Source of the DNA: Cytophagaceae bacterium
GTDB taxonomy: Bacteria > Bacteroidota > Bacteroidia > Flavobacteriales > Flavobacteriaceae
DNA: 64,000 nucleotides
Reading direction: 5' to 3'
Assembly: GCA_002710685.1 (NCBI GenBank)
Contig: PALD01000065.1
Location: forward strand, 1-64,000
Shown here: positions 1 through 8,980 of the stretch, one piece after another
How the letters are laid out: every line of letters starts with the position of its first letter
Position numbering within the stretch: position 1 is the first letter of the stretch
Made by a program: the position numbers and the translations under genes
The notes under the pieces: model-generated
The model's input: the letters and a program-made list of their open reading frames with translations, nothing else
Databases searched by the model: none
Told to the model about the DNA's origin: nothing

Positions 1-246
1 CTTGGTCTGCTCCTGCTCTATCTTTCTCAATATGGCCTCCACGGCATCCATCCGTTTATCAATCAATAGCTTTAGGCTATGGACCGAATCATCAAAGGGT
101 ACGAAGGGGTTGATGGAATACCGCTCAAAAAAGTCCAACATGGCCCCTAGGGTTTCGGTGTAATTGGTGTCATTTGCCATAGCATATTTTTTAAAGCGCT
201 CAACGGTCTCGGTGTGGAACTGTATCCTGGAAAATGGGTTGCTCAT
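1..246 (-). CDS. BfmA/BtgA-family mobilization protein, N-terminal part (runs off left edge)
   Basis: An open frame starts at the ATG at 246-244 and reads to the window edge, giving 82 residues with no stop. The start MSNPFSRIQFHTETVERF, a central segment TLGAMLDFFERYSINPF and a basic/acidic helix DAVEAILRKIEQEQTK fit the BfmA/BtgA-type mobilization accessory proteins of Bacteroidota. These help a relaxase nick DNA during transfer of conjugative or mobilizable elements. The C-terminal part and any relaxase partner lie outside the window. Its presence beside a large catabolic locus suggests an integrated mobile element to the left. Assignment rests on recalled family resemblance; the reading frame itself is clear. 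The overlapping plus-strand frame at 214-450 is not credible. Confidence 0.7.
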   Translation of the reverse strand, partial: MSNPFSRIQFHTETVERFKKYAMANDTNYTETLGAMLDFFERYSINPFVPFDDSVHSLKLLIDKRMDAVEAILRKIEQEQTK

Positions 247-1318
247 GGCTGGATTTTATTGGATTGGGACAATCGGTCCTACCGTTCATGGGGCTTTGCG
301 AGGATTTTTGGGATTTTTGACGCATGTAATTCACTCCAGTTAAAAACAGAACAAACACAATCAACTGTAAAACAACATGTTAAATGCTATAAACATGAAC
401 ATAACATCGCGCAGCGTGTTATCCTCTTGCTTCTCATTTTCCTCCGCTAACGCTCCCAAAAAAGAGAACCTTACAGACCCAATTTACCCATAATTATCCC
501 CATTGATTTTGATGGCAAACCGTATCAGATTTTATGGGGGAAAAAAGACCTATTTGCTTGTTATATCCCGAGCGTCTTCCTTGGATGTTGGTTCTGGAAC
601 GGGATGTCAAACAATGGAACATGCCAACCCAAAAACGAAAATGCAAACGGTCATTTACCATTTACTTCCCATAGTGCCCTCGCGTTTCCTTTTCGCCCGG
701 GGTCATCTAAAATACGTGCGGTATAAGCTTTTATAAAAGGGTGAGGTAAGAGCCCGGTTATGCAAAGCGTTCCAGGACGTATTTTATCCCTTTAGGGAAA
801 AGGAAATGGGTGCCCTGGGAATCACTTGATGAAACCCCTGAGTTTTGAACGGCCCCTGATGAAAACAGGATTTCTGTTCCAGTTGGGATCTGGGCGAACT
901 TAATTCCCTTTTTCAGGGGATTGGGTTCAAGACCTTCCTTTATGAACCGCATTTCCCACAATGAAGCTTTTTTGCGGAATGAAGGGGAATGAGGTGAACT
1001 CCAATTAATTGTTATCAGCTATTCTATTCCCTTTGTGAATTAGAAAATTTATTTCTGGAATATCATCTCAAGTTTTTCCTTGAAACAGTTTTCCTCTTAA
1101 AGGTCTATAAATCAGAAGTCTTAAAGAAGCATTCGTTTCTCCTGAAAACCTTTCTTTTGAATTACACGTTCACCTTCGACAGGAAAGACATTAAGAGTTT
1201 TTCAAAATTGAAAATCAATAGTAAACAGCAAGTCCAAGTCAGAGGAAAAATAGAATAAAACTACTGTCTTTGAGCAGAGTTTAAAATTATTTTAATTTGG
1301 CTTACAGCCAAATTGTAA
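247..1318. other. Intergenic stretch without a convincing gene
   Basis: About 1.07 kb lies between the mobilization gene start and the end of the DUF1501 gene. The short frames here (for example plus 503-736 and minus 758-961) show no recognizable domain, signal peptide or family motif. Base composition of roughly 450-1000 looks more GC-rich than the flanking locus, so it may be decayed foreign DNA. The promoter of the mobilization gene must lie at about 247-400. A hairpin sits at 1294-1314. Confidence 0.6.
1294..1314 (-). terminator. Hairpin downstream of the DUF1501 gene
   Basis: A perfect 9-bp stem (AATTTGGCT / AGCCAAATT) with a 3-base loop lies 4 bases past the stop codon of the 1319-2521 gene. 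In the minus direction it is followed by T-rich sequence. This fits an intrinsic terminator closing the long minus-strand PUL transcript. Confidence 0.6.
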
Positions 1319-2521
1319 CTAATCTATAAAACTGAGTTTACTAAATGATCTATTGAGCACGGTATCATCATCTACATCAAGCCATTTATCCAATAAAGTA
1401 GCATAGATTTCCCTAAAATCAATTGAATAGATAAGGTCGCCATTACCATCAAGGTCAACAAGTTGGGGCGCCTCATTATAAAATCCTGGTTTTTTAATGT
1501 TTTCACCTAAGACAAAAACCTGGTTTGCAGTACCATGATCAGTGCCCAATGATGCATTTTCACTCACCCGCCTTCCAAATTCCGAAAATGTTATGATCAA
1601 GGTATCCTTAAACGTATCATTCTTTTTAAGATCATCTACGAAAGCCTTTATGGAATCCGCATACGTACTAAGGAGTTTTTCCTGCCTGTCCTGTTGATTG
1701 TTGTGAGTATCAAAACCACCCATACTCACATAATATACTGCGGTATCAAGGCCTGAGTTGATAAACTGCGCAGTGGTGTTCAATTGACGGGCAAAGGGAT
1801 TGTTGGGATATTGCTGACTGCTATAATATGTTTTTGAGGTTTCATAAATATATTTTGCCGAAGATTTTGCCTCAACCATGGTCTTATAGAGATAACCCAA
1901 ATTATGTTCACTTAAGTGCTCGTCAGTCTGTTTATCGATAATACGGGAAAAATAGGGCTGCTGTAGGTTGTTATAGAATAATTTGGGGTTTGTAGTGGCA
2001 ATACCATTAATATTTACTCCTTTCATGATGATAGAAAGTGCTTCATCCACCTCAATCCCACTTGCTGGGCTTCCGCCAAATTTCTCAACATAGCGTCCCA
2101 TCCAGCCAGACTTCCAGTATTCATCAGCATTACTGGCCGTTTGCCAGATATTCGTAGAACGGAAGTGAGATCTATTGGGATTGGGATAGCCTACATTATT
2201 AAATATTGTGAGATATCCTTTATCATATAACTCCTTAAGTGGAGCCAGACCTTTATGAAAGGCCAATTCATCGGTTGCCTTGATGGTTTTATCTTTGGCT
2301 ATTGCCAAATTGGGTCGCTCTCGATAATAAATATCATTACGGTAAGGAACAATAGTATTAAGGCCATCATTACCCCCAGAAAGTTGGATCACAACCAGCT
2401 TGCGATGCCCAGAGATTATTGCTGGAAAATGATTGAACGCCCCCAGGAAGCTTGGCATGAGACAGGCACTGCTCACCAAGACACTTTGTTTTACAAAATC
2501 ACGTCTCTTCATAACATTCAA
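1319..2521 (-). CDS. DUF1501 domain protein, Tat-exported
   Basis: A 400-residue protein starting MNVMKRRDFVKQS; initiation at the second Met (residue 4) is equally possible. The KRRDFVKQ twin-arginine motif and following hydrophobic stretch indicate Tat export. The body has the DUF1501 signatures VVIQLSGGNDGLNTIVPY near residue 45, a GGFDTHNNQQ segment and FSEFGRRV followed by DHGTAN. The family belongs to the alkaline phosphatase/sulfatase-like superfamily, but its reaction is not established. The stop of the upstream DUF1800 gene lies one base before this start, so the two are translationally close and are a well-known gene pair in Bacteroidota and Planctomycetes. They sit at the downstream end of the PUL. 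Whether they act on the glycan is unknown. Confidence 0.85.
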   Translation of the reverse strand: MNVMKRRDFVKQSVLVSSACLMPSFLGAFNHFPAIISGHRKLVVIQLSGGNDGLNTIVPYRNDIYYRERPNLAIAKDKTIKATDELAFHKGLAPLKELYDKGYLTIFNNVGYPNPNRSHFRSTNIWQTASNADEYWKSGWMGRYVEKFGGSPASGIEVDEALSIIMKGVNINGIATTNPKLFYNNLQQPYFSRIIDKQTDEHLSEHNLGYLYKTMVEAKSSAKYIYETSKTYYSSQQYPNNPFARQLNTTAQFINSGLDTAVYYVSMGGFDTHNNQQDRQEKLLSTYADSIKAFVDDLKKNDTFKDTLIITFSEFGRRVSENASLGTDHGTANQVFVLGENIKKPGFYNEAPQLVDLDGNGDLIYSIDFREIYATLLDKWLDVDDDTVLNRSFSKLSFID

Positions 2522-2522
2522 T

Positions 2523-3902
2523 TTAACAAAGTTGATATTCTGGCAGGGACATCAATTGTAGACAATATTCCCTGTTTCCCAAGTTCTCAAGGTTATCCAG
2601 ATAGGATTCGGTATCATCATCCACTTTTGGCGCAAGCAAGAATTGTTTTAATTCCTTTCTTTTTAGGCTTCCATATTCATTGTCAAAGGCAATCCAACCG
2701 ACCTTCGTTTTTAATGCTGTTTTCCTACTTTTCTTCTTGTCATAATATTCTTCAAATGAATCTTCAAATTCGCCTTTTTCTGCATAATTGATGACTGCCC
2801 CGTTAAAGAGCGCCGATGGAAGATTTAACCTAAAGACCAATGAGTTTGCGTCTATCCAGCTTTTATCGCCCTTCCACCCTGCAACGTTGGGCGGGTAGAG
2901 CAGAACCTGCCCCATTACTTTTTGGATAAACAGTAACTGTCTAGGTTTTTCAAATTGAACAGGCACTGTTCTATTAATGCCAACCAGCAGCTCAATGGGA
3001 GATTTAATCCTTGACCCTATATTGATCTCATCATAAAACCAATCTGACATAAAAATATGCCTAAGTACTTCGCTTATATCATAGTCCCTGTAAAAAACAT
3101 CGGTAATTTCGGCAAGGTGTACAATATTGGCCGTGGGATTTACAAATTCCCTATATAGCTTGTCACATATAAAATGGGCACATTCCTTTTTCTCCAGGAT
3201 TAGGTCAATAATATCATCTCCCTTAAAATTTCCTGTTTTGCCAAGGAATTTCTTATCACCTTCATCATGTGCCCTGGGTTTTATGTAAAAGGTACCTTTT
3301 CTTTGATAAGCATATCCTGTAAATGCCCTTGCAGACTGCTTGATATCCTCCTCGGTATAATTTCCCACGCCCAGTGTGAAAAGCTCCATAAGTTCCCGGG
3401 CAAAATTTTCATTGGGGCTTTCCTTGACGTTTTGATTAAGGTTAAGGTATTTCATCATTGCTGGCTCGCGGGAGACTGCTTTTGTAAAATCCCTAAAATT
3501 TCCTAGCGCATGTTTTCTCAAGAGGTTGTTGTACCTAAGTGCAAACCACACATTATTCTCCCTGCACACAAAAACATTTGCCCAGAAAAGGGTCATTCTC
3601 TCCCGCAGGTCCTCGCTTGTATTTACCATCCTATCAATCCATAGCGTGTTGAGCTCCCTGGTCTTATCGCGGGCAAGCTTGGCCAACTGTTTCCGCTGGG
3701 GTCCCTTTATGGATTTATAGTCTTTATCAAGCATGGGTTTAAAGACGGAAAGGTCCATTTTCATAGGGCTCGCACCTCTTGAAGTGTCGAATAACCTATC
3801 TATGATTTGTTTTTGCGAAAGCGACGCTAACATCCCTACCTGAGAAGGCAGTGCGCCAAAACCAGCACGGTTATATAAGTGAAGGATGTGGGCTGTTTTC
3901 AT
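2523..3902 (-). CDS. DUF1800 domain protein
   Basis: A 459-residue protein. It starts MKTAHILHLYNRAGFGALPSQ, typical of DUF1800 (HLLxRAGFG-like start), and continues with an ERMTLFWANVF segment near residue 100 and NFARELMELFTLGVGNYTEEDI near 165. The EDI-type acidic and ARAFTGY motifs and a YPPNVAGWKGDKSWI segment near 335 are also family features. No obvious signal peptide is seen. The family function is unknown; members are nearly always encoded next to DUF1501, as here. A 161-bp gap separates it from the upstream glycosidase gene, so the pair may have its own promoter. Confidence 0.85.
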   Translation of the reverse strand: MKTAHILHLYNRAGFGALPSQVGMLASLSQKQIIDRLFDTSRGASPMKMDLSVFKPMLDKDYKSIKGPQRKQLAKLARDKTRELNTLWIDRMVNTSEDLRERMTLFWANVFVCRENNVWFALRYNNLLRKHALGNFRDFTKAVSREPAMMKYLNLNQNVKESPNENFARELMELFTLGVGNYTEEDIKQSARAFTGYAYQRKGTFYIKPRAHDEGDKKFLGKTGNFKGDDIIDLILEKKECAHFICDKLYREFVNPTANIVHLAEITDVFYRDYDISEVLRHIFMSDWFYDEINIGSRIKSPIELLVGINRTVPVQFEKPRQLLFIQKVMGQVLLYPPNVAGWKGDKSWIDANSLVFRLNLPSALFNGAVINYAEKGEFEDSFEEYYDKKKSRKTALKTKVGWIAFDNEYGSLKRKELKQFLLAPKVDDDTESYLDNLENLGNREYCLQLMSLPEYQLC

Positions 3903-4063
3903 CGTGTTGAAAATATTTTATATCACTTAGATATCTTTACAAGTAAAAAGGTTTAATCCAATCTTTTAAATATCAAAACCATCAATTATTGTATTTTGAA
4001 TTTAGGATTATTCTGCAAAATTGAATATAACGAAGCCAATTGAGATATCTTGGATAGATATAT

Positions 4064-5518
4064 TTAAAACTCAACTACCCTGATACTAACAGGAAGAAGT
4101 GTAAGATGAAGATGATCATTTTTTACTACAACATTTTCACACTTCTCAACAACAGGAGAAATATCATTAGGATTATTGGTAGTACTACGGAAAAGCTCTC
4201 CTGAATTTTTTTGATTACCCCTATAGTTATTCAAATCAATGTCGACATCAACAGTTTTTGAATCCTTATTCAATATAAACAGGACAAGTTTTTTTGTTTT
4301 TGGGGTATAATGCGCATAAAACCTAATTTTTCCATATTTGCTTTTACCCTCAAGGACTTTTTCCTGCTTATAAGTATTGAAAAGTTTTAGGATTTCGCCT
4401 TGAGCGAGTGTATTCAATTTTTCGTCAAATGCGTTGGAATTATTTCTATTATGACCATAATCATTCCACGGGGAATGTGTCACCCAAAAATGCATGTATT
4501 TGATCCTATCGTATTTTTTAAAGGCTTCCTGTAAGAGTTCAAATGTGTATAATGATTTAACCAAACTATTGCTTTGATCCACCTTGACTCCAGGTAAATC
4601 CCAAGAACCGTTCCCAGGAATGGTGCTATTGAATTCTGTCACAAGGATTTCCATTTTATCCCTGTATTTTTTGGGCAGTTTCTCAATAGCCTTGTTTGCT
4701 GCATTAATGGATTTTGTGTTCACATCATCAAGGTTTTTGTATTCTTCATAATTGTGGGCACTATGTTGATATTGATGCGGAATAATAAAATCTGCAAATT
4801 CAGCGGTTTTCTCTATGACATCATAATAGTTGAATCCCACGCCTAGACCCGTTTTAATAGTGGGATCAATCTCTTTCATCGCTTTCGCGAAATCATTAAA
4901 AAGATCAACATATTTTTTACGGGTAATATATCCTTTTGTAATGGCAACGCTAAGTTCGTTTCCTATTTCCCAATATTTGATGTTATAATCATGGGTTACA
5001 TTGGCATACCTCACCCATTCCACTGCATTCTTTTTAATCTCCTCATATGTATATTGCGAACCCTTATAAAGATGTCCAAAAGCATTTACCATAATAACAG
5101 GAACGGTATTGGTCTTTTTCACCAGATCCATATATTCTTCAAAATCAAGTGAAGTTTCCTTGAAATTACCCTCGGCATCTATAAAATGGGATAATCTTTT
5201 ATTCTCTTCTATTGAGGAAACCCTGGGGGTTAGTTTTTTCTCCCCATAAGTACCAGGCGTAGTCCACATATAATTATCTGCCAGTGTTCCCATGGGGAAA
5301 CGCAAAGTTCCTACTTTGAGTTCATTAAGGGCTTCGGCATGGCTTCTTGTTCTCTCGGGAAAATATGCATCATCATCCGTGGGGAAACTCAGGCAAATCC
5401 CCAGCGCATTGGGATCTAATGTGGCACTATATTTTTTAACGTCAATTTTAATTTCGGTTTGTGCTTCGGAAAGAAATGAAACAAGGCAAATGATTAAAAG
5501 TGATATATTTTTTAGCAT
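4064..5518 (-). CDS. Clan GH-A glycoside hydrolase (GH51/GH39/GH79-like), secreted
   Basis: A 484-residue protein with a cleavable signal peptide ending SEAQ near residue 20. An N-terminal LRFPMGTLADNYMW segment (residues 72-85) resembles the LR-P-G-x-AD-Y-W entry of retaining alpha-L-arabinofuranosidases. WEIGNE gives a probable acid/base Glu188, and ILVTEFN gives a probable nucleophile Glu295, the usual clan GH-A TIM-barrel arrangement. Residues from about 390 on are beta-rich, fitting a C-terminal sandwich. The family cannot be decided by eye, nor whether it is exo- or endo-acting. It follows the sulfatase gene at 5552 by 33 bp in the same direction, so it is probably part of the PUL operon and would act on the desulfated glycan in the periplasm or outside the cell. 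Confidence 0.65.
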   Translation of the reverse strand: MLKNISLLIICLVSFLSEAQTEIKIDVKKYSATLDPNALGICLSFPTDDDAYFPERTRSHAEALNELKVGTLRFPMGTLADNYMWTTPGTYGEKKLTPRVSSIEENKRLSHFIDAEGNFKETSLDFEEYMDLVKKTNTVPVIMVNAFGHLYKGSQYTYEEIKKNAVEWVRYANVTHDYNIKYWEIGNELSVAITKGYITRKKYVDLFNDFAKAMKEIDPTIKTGLGVGFNYYDVIEKTAEFADFIIPHQYQHSAHNYEEYKNLDDVNTKSINAANKAIEKLPKKYRDKMEILVTEFNSTIPGNGSWDLPGVKVDQSNSLVKSLYTFELLQEAFKKYDRIKYMHFWVTHSPWNDYGHNRNNSNAFDEKLNTLAQGEILKLFNTYKQEKVLEGKSKYGKIRFYAHYTPKTKKLVLFILNKDSKTVDVDIDLNNYRGNQKNSGELFRSTTNNPNDISPVVEKCENVVVKNDHLHLTLLPVSIRVVEF

Positions 5519-5551
5519 GATAAGATTCTAGGTTTTCCGAAGCAAATACTT

Positions 5552-7423
5552 TTATTTCCACAATTCTTCATAAGGCAGGTAACCCGTGTTGATAAGAGCT
5601 CCCCTTATGAAAAATTGGTTAGTTTTTTCTTTGTCTAGAAGTTGGACAAGATCCCTTTCTATGGGTTTTGCTTTTTCACCCAAGCTCTGTAGCACGGCAT
5701 ACGCAATAAATTCATTGGATTTAACCTTATCCAGGATAAATTGTAGAGCCTCTTTGTCATCCTCGCCTTTTACAAGCGTTTCTGCGCTTAAAAGCCTTAC
5801 CTCAATATTCTCATTGGGATCTTTGAAATTCTTATGTATTGCTGAAGGTATTTCTTGAATTTCACCCCTTTCCAAAAGTTGAAGGATACCTATTGTAGAC
5901 CAATACCTTATAGCAGGTTCGTCATTGCTCAACATTTTTTTAAGCTGTTCAACATCTTGAGCTTTTGCCGTACTGGCAAATGCTGCTGCATCAACTACTG
6001 CTTCTACTGGTTGATTTGTTTCCCTAACATAATCATGGAAAGGTTGATTTTCCTCCCTTCTCCTCATGGTGTAGGGATAGAGCCCCAGATCTTTGTTGTC
6101 CTTCATAAAAGAAAGAAGTGTCTTTTTCATATCCTCTATCCTATCAGTATATGTGGGATCATCTATAAGGTTATGTACTTCATAAGGGTCCTTTTGGGTA
6201 TCAAAAAATTGCAATGGGGAAGCTAATTCCCAGAATTTGCTCTGAGTTTCATTAGTATTTCCGTTTCTATATTCCAATTCCCATCCCTGATAGGAGGGCA
6301 TTTGCCACTGATAATCCTGTCGGCTACCATTGGGATATGCCGAGTTAAAGTTCCATATCAACTTATATCGTCCATCGGTCATTGCCCTCGAGGGTATATA
6401 GGTGTTCCCTTGATTTGCCCTGTAGAGAAAAACTTCCTTTTTTGGTGCGGGCATATCATGGCCTAAAAAAGCCTGCCCCATCATGAAATTGGGTTTTTCA
6501 ATACCCGCAAGATTCAATACTGTAGGCGCAAAATCAACAAATCCTACCAATTTGTCATCACGTGATGGGGTTTTGATCCCCAATAGATCCCTATATTTTT
6601 TAGGTGCATTTACAATAAGCGGAACCCTGGTTCCCGTATCATACACATAAGCTTTGCCCCGTGGGAGACAACCACCGTGATCTGAATAGAAAAAGATAAT
6701 GGTATTCTCAAGCTCTCCAGATTTTCTAAGCTCATCAAGTCGCTCTTTTATCCATCCATCCATAATATTTACGGCATCATAATACCAGGCAAGGTCATCC
6801 CGTATTAATGTATTATCTGGTAGATAGGGAGGTAATACAACGCTATCCAGCGCAATTGTTCTTTTCTTTCTCCCATTTACAATTCTGGTGGCAATCCTAT
6901 TTGTATGGGTGCCATAATAATTATATATGGAAAAAAATGGTTGATCTTTATCCTTTCTGTTTAAGTAGCTTGCTCCCTTACTGGAATCATCCCAGATCCC
7001 ATCAGGAACATTGTTCGCGTTATAATCTTCCTTATGATTATTTGTGGTATAGTATCCCGCATCTTTAAGAATTTTTGAAAAATACAGTTCCTGTGGTACG
7101 GCACGTTTTTGCCTGTGCCAATCCGTTGCTAAAAATGGCGCATAAATCCCTGAAATTAGTGTGGAACGTGCTGGGGAGCATTGCGCCCCGTTTGAGAATG
7201 CATTTGTAAAAACCACTCCTTCCCTGGCCAGGGAATCTATGGTGGGAGTTGTGGTGAATTCATTCCCGTAGGATTTTAGGAAAGGACTCATATCCTCTAC
7301 AACCAACCAAAGAATATTTGGTTTTTCAGAAGATTCAGTTGTATTATAATCGCTTACCTTGTTTTTACATCCAGCAAATAAAAGCATTACCAGAAATGCC
7401 ATGGCATAGGTATATATCTTCAT
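5552..7423 (-). CDS. S1 sulfatase, lipoprotein, with C-terminal helical-repeat region
   Basis: A 623-residue member of the formylglycine sulfatases. The lipobox LLFAGC puts the lipidated Cys at 19. The metal-binding entry is NILWLVVEDMSP (Glu43/Asp44) and the modification motif is C-S-P-A-R at Cys82, to be oxidized to formylglycine by a maturase not present in the window. FYSDHGGCLPRGK near residue 250 carries further metal-site residues. After about residue 485 the sequence turns into an alpha-helical repeat (HEAT-like) tail, a layout shared with the sulfatase at 23487-25406. The N-terminal VVED form resembles heparan-N-sulfatase-like (S1_8-type) enzymes more than the N-terminal DDLG type. 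Gene spacing to the neighbouring sulfatase is 26 bp, indicating co-transcription. Confidence 0.85.
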   Translation of the reverse strand: MKIYTYAMAFLVMLLFAGCKNKVSDYNTTESSEKPNILWLVVEDMSPFLKSYGNEFTTTPTIDSLAREGVVFTNAFSNGAQCSPARSTLISGIYAPFLATDWHRQKRAVPQELYFSKILKDAGYYTTNNHKEDYNANNVPDGIWDDSSKGASYLNRKDKDQPFFSIYNYYGTHTNRIATRIVNGRKKRTIALDSVVLPPYLPDNTLIRDDLAWYYDAVNIMDGWIKERLDELRKSGELENTIIFFYSDHGGCLPRGKAYVYDTGTRVPLIVNAPKKYRDLLGIKTPSRDDKLVGFVDFAPTVLNLAGIEKPNFMMGQAFLGHDMPAPKKEVFLYRANQGNTYIPSRAMTDGRYKLIWNFNSAYPNGSRQDYQWQMPSYQGWELEYRNGNTNETQSKFWELASPLQFFDTQKDPYEVHNLIDDPTYTDRIEDMKKTLLSFMKDNKDLGLYPYTMRRREENQPFHDYVRETNQPVEAVVDAAAFASTAKAQDVEQLKKMLSNDEPAIRYWSTIGILQLLERGEIQEIPSAIHKNFKDPNENIEVRLLSAETLVKGEDDKEALQFILDKVKSNEFIAYAVLQSLGEKAKPIERDLVQLLDKEKTNQFFIRGALINTGYLPYEELWK

Positions 7424-7449
7424 CTTGCAAATTTTATTTAATCAAAAAA

Positions 7450-8934
7450 CTATAGCTTTTCCCTCTCTTCTTCTACCCTTCTTTTTTCATACTCGGCATC
7501 ATACTTAGGATTGAGTTTTGTGGGAACTGGTGCATGGGTCTTTTCCCTCCATTTTATGAGCTTGTCGTATAATTTTTTGGTAATATCAGGATACTGTTCT
7601 GCAACATTATGAGCCTCCCCAACATCTTTTGAAAGGTCGTAGAGTTCAAGACCGCCATCCTCAAAATATTCATGCAGCTTCCAGTTTCCAGATCTTATTA
7701 CTGATCCTGGACGTGTTCTATAGAGCGGATCCCTGGCTTGATCTACAAAAGGCGCATAGGCCTGAAGGTAAATAGGAAAGTGCCAGAATAAATCCCGTTC
7801 TGGTATTGACTTTCCCTTAAAAAGCGGGGAAAGATCATCCCCGTCAAGTTTTTCAGCTTTCTTTTCGGCCTTGATAATGGTTTGCAAAGTGGGATATAGA
7901 TCACGCTGGGTCACGGGTACTTGTGACACCTCTCCTCCTTTTATATGTCCTGGCCATTTGATGATAAGGGGAACCCTGATCCCTCCTTCATAATAACTCC
8001 CTTTTCCTGCCCGCAATGGATCTTGAAAACTTACATCCCGTATCCCACCATTGTCCGAAGTAAAGATTACCACTGTGTTTTCTGCCAGCCCTAGATCTTT
8101 TAGGGTATTGAGCAATCTCCCCACGTTTTCATCCATGGTATTGATCATGGCTGCATAGGTAGCGTTGGATTGACCATCGCCAGGTTTCTTTCGCTCATAG
8201 CGTTCTTCAACATCTTCCTTTGCCATCAAGGGTTTATGTACAGCATAAAAAGGTAAGTATAGAAAGAATGGTTTGTCCTTATTGCCCTCTATAATTGAGA
8301 TCGCTTCGGTGGTAAGCCTATCCGTAAGATATTCCCCTTTGGGACCTTCTTCCAGGGGTTCGGCATTATAGGGGCTAAAATATCCCTTGGGCCCAGGTCC
8401 ACCCCTGTGACTTCCCGCAACGTTGATATCAAAACCATGATCCCTGGGATCTTCAGATATATGCCATTTCCCTACACTGGCGGTAACATAGCCATTGTCA
8501 TGGAACATTTCGCCCAAGGTGTAAAGACTGTCTGCGATGGTCTGATTGTTAGGAATGGGAATAAGTTTCCTGGTCTGCTCCTCTCCTCTTTCGGAAGTTC
8601 CCACAGTATAAATACCATGCCTGGGCCCCAAAAGCCCCGTAATCATATTAGCCCTACTGGGCGCACAGTTTGCAGCAGAAGCATACGCCTGCATAAAAAC
8701 CATTCCCTCTTTGCTGAGTCCATCAACATTAGGGGTGTCATAATATTCAGAACCCATATATCCCAGATCCTTCCAGCCCAGATCGTCAACGTTGATGAGT
8801 AAGACATTTGGTTTTCTAGAATCCTTTTGCTTTTCTGCTCCACAGGAAGATAGGAGCAAAAGCATAGAAAATGATATTGTCATTTTTCCCAGGATGTCCC
8901 GAAGTTTTTTTAAGTTCTTTTTTGAAATTTTCAT
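7450..8934 (-). CDS. S1 sulfatase, lipoprotein
   Basis: A 494-residue arylsulfatase-type enzyme. An extended basic N-terminus leads to the lipobox LLSSC (Cys31). The metal motif INVDDLGWKD (Asp50/Asp51) is followed by C-A-P-S-R at Cys90, a canonical formylglycine motif, then GKWH near residue 155 and FTSDNGG near 292. It ends with the usual short C-terminal subdomain (LYDLSKDVGEAHNVA). It would remove sulfate esters from the PUL glycan in the periplasm or on the inner-membrane or cell surface. It lies between the DUF1735 gene and another sulfatase on the same strand. Substrate position cannot be read from the sequence. Confidence 0.88.
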   Translation of the reverse strand: MKISKKNLKKLRDILGKMTISFSMLLLLSSCGAEKQKDSRKPNVLLINVDDLGWKDLGYMGSEYYDTPNVDGLSKEGMVFMQAYASAANCAPSRANMITGLLGPRHGIYTVGTSERGEEQTRKLIPIPNNQTIADSLYTLGEMFHDNGYVTASVGKWHISEDPRDHGFDINVAGSHRGGPGPKGYFSPYNAEPLEEGPKGEYLTDRLTTEAISIIEGNKDKPFFLYLPFYAVHKPLMAKEDVEERYERKKPGDGQSNATYAAMINTMDENVGRLLNTLKDLGLAENTVVIFTSDNGGIRDVSFQDPLRAGKGSYYEGGIRVPLIIKWPGHIKGGEVSQVPVTQRDLYPTLQTIIKAEKKAEKLDGDDLSPLFKGKSIPERDLFWHFPIYLQAYAPFVDQARDPLYRTRPGSVIRSGNWKLHEYFEDGGLELYDLSKDVGEAHNVAEQYPDITKKLYDKLIKWREKTHAPVPTKLNPKYDAEYEKRRVEEEREKL

Positions 8935-8980
8935 ATACCTAACTGAATAGAATTATATTGGAGTTTATAAGAGGATTAAT

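Noticed and set aside
214-450. Plus-strand frame of 78 codons over the left end
   Set aside because: It overlaps the start of the minus-strand mobilization gene, has no family features and looks like a shadow frame.
503-961. Frames at plus 503-736 and minus 758-961 as small genes
   Set aside because: No recognizable motif, signal peptide or plausible neighbour relation; composition does not separate them from random frames.
2255-2791. Plus-strand frame of 178 codons
   Set aside because: It lies antisense across the DUF1501/DUF1800 junction, both of which are well supported.
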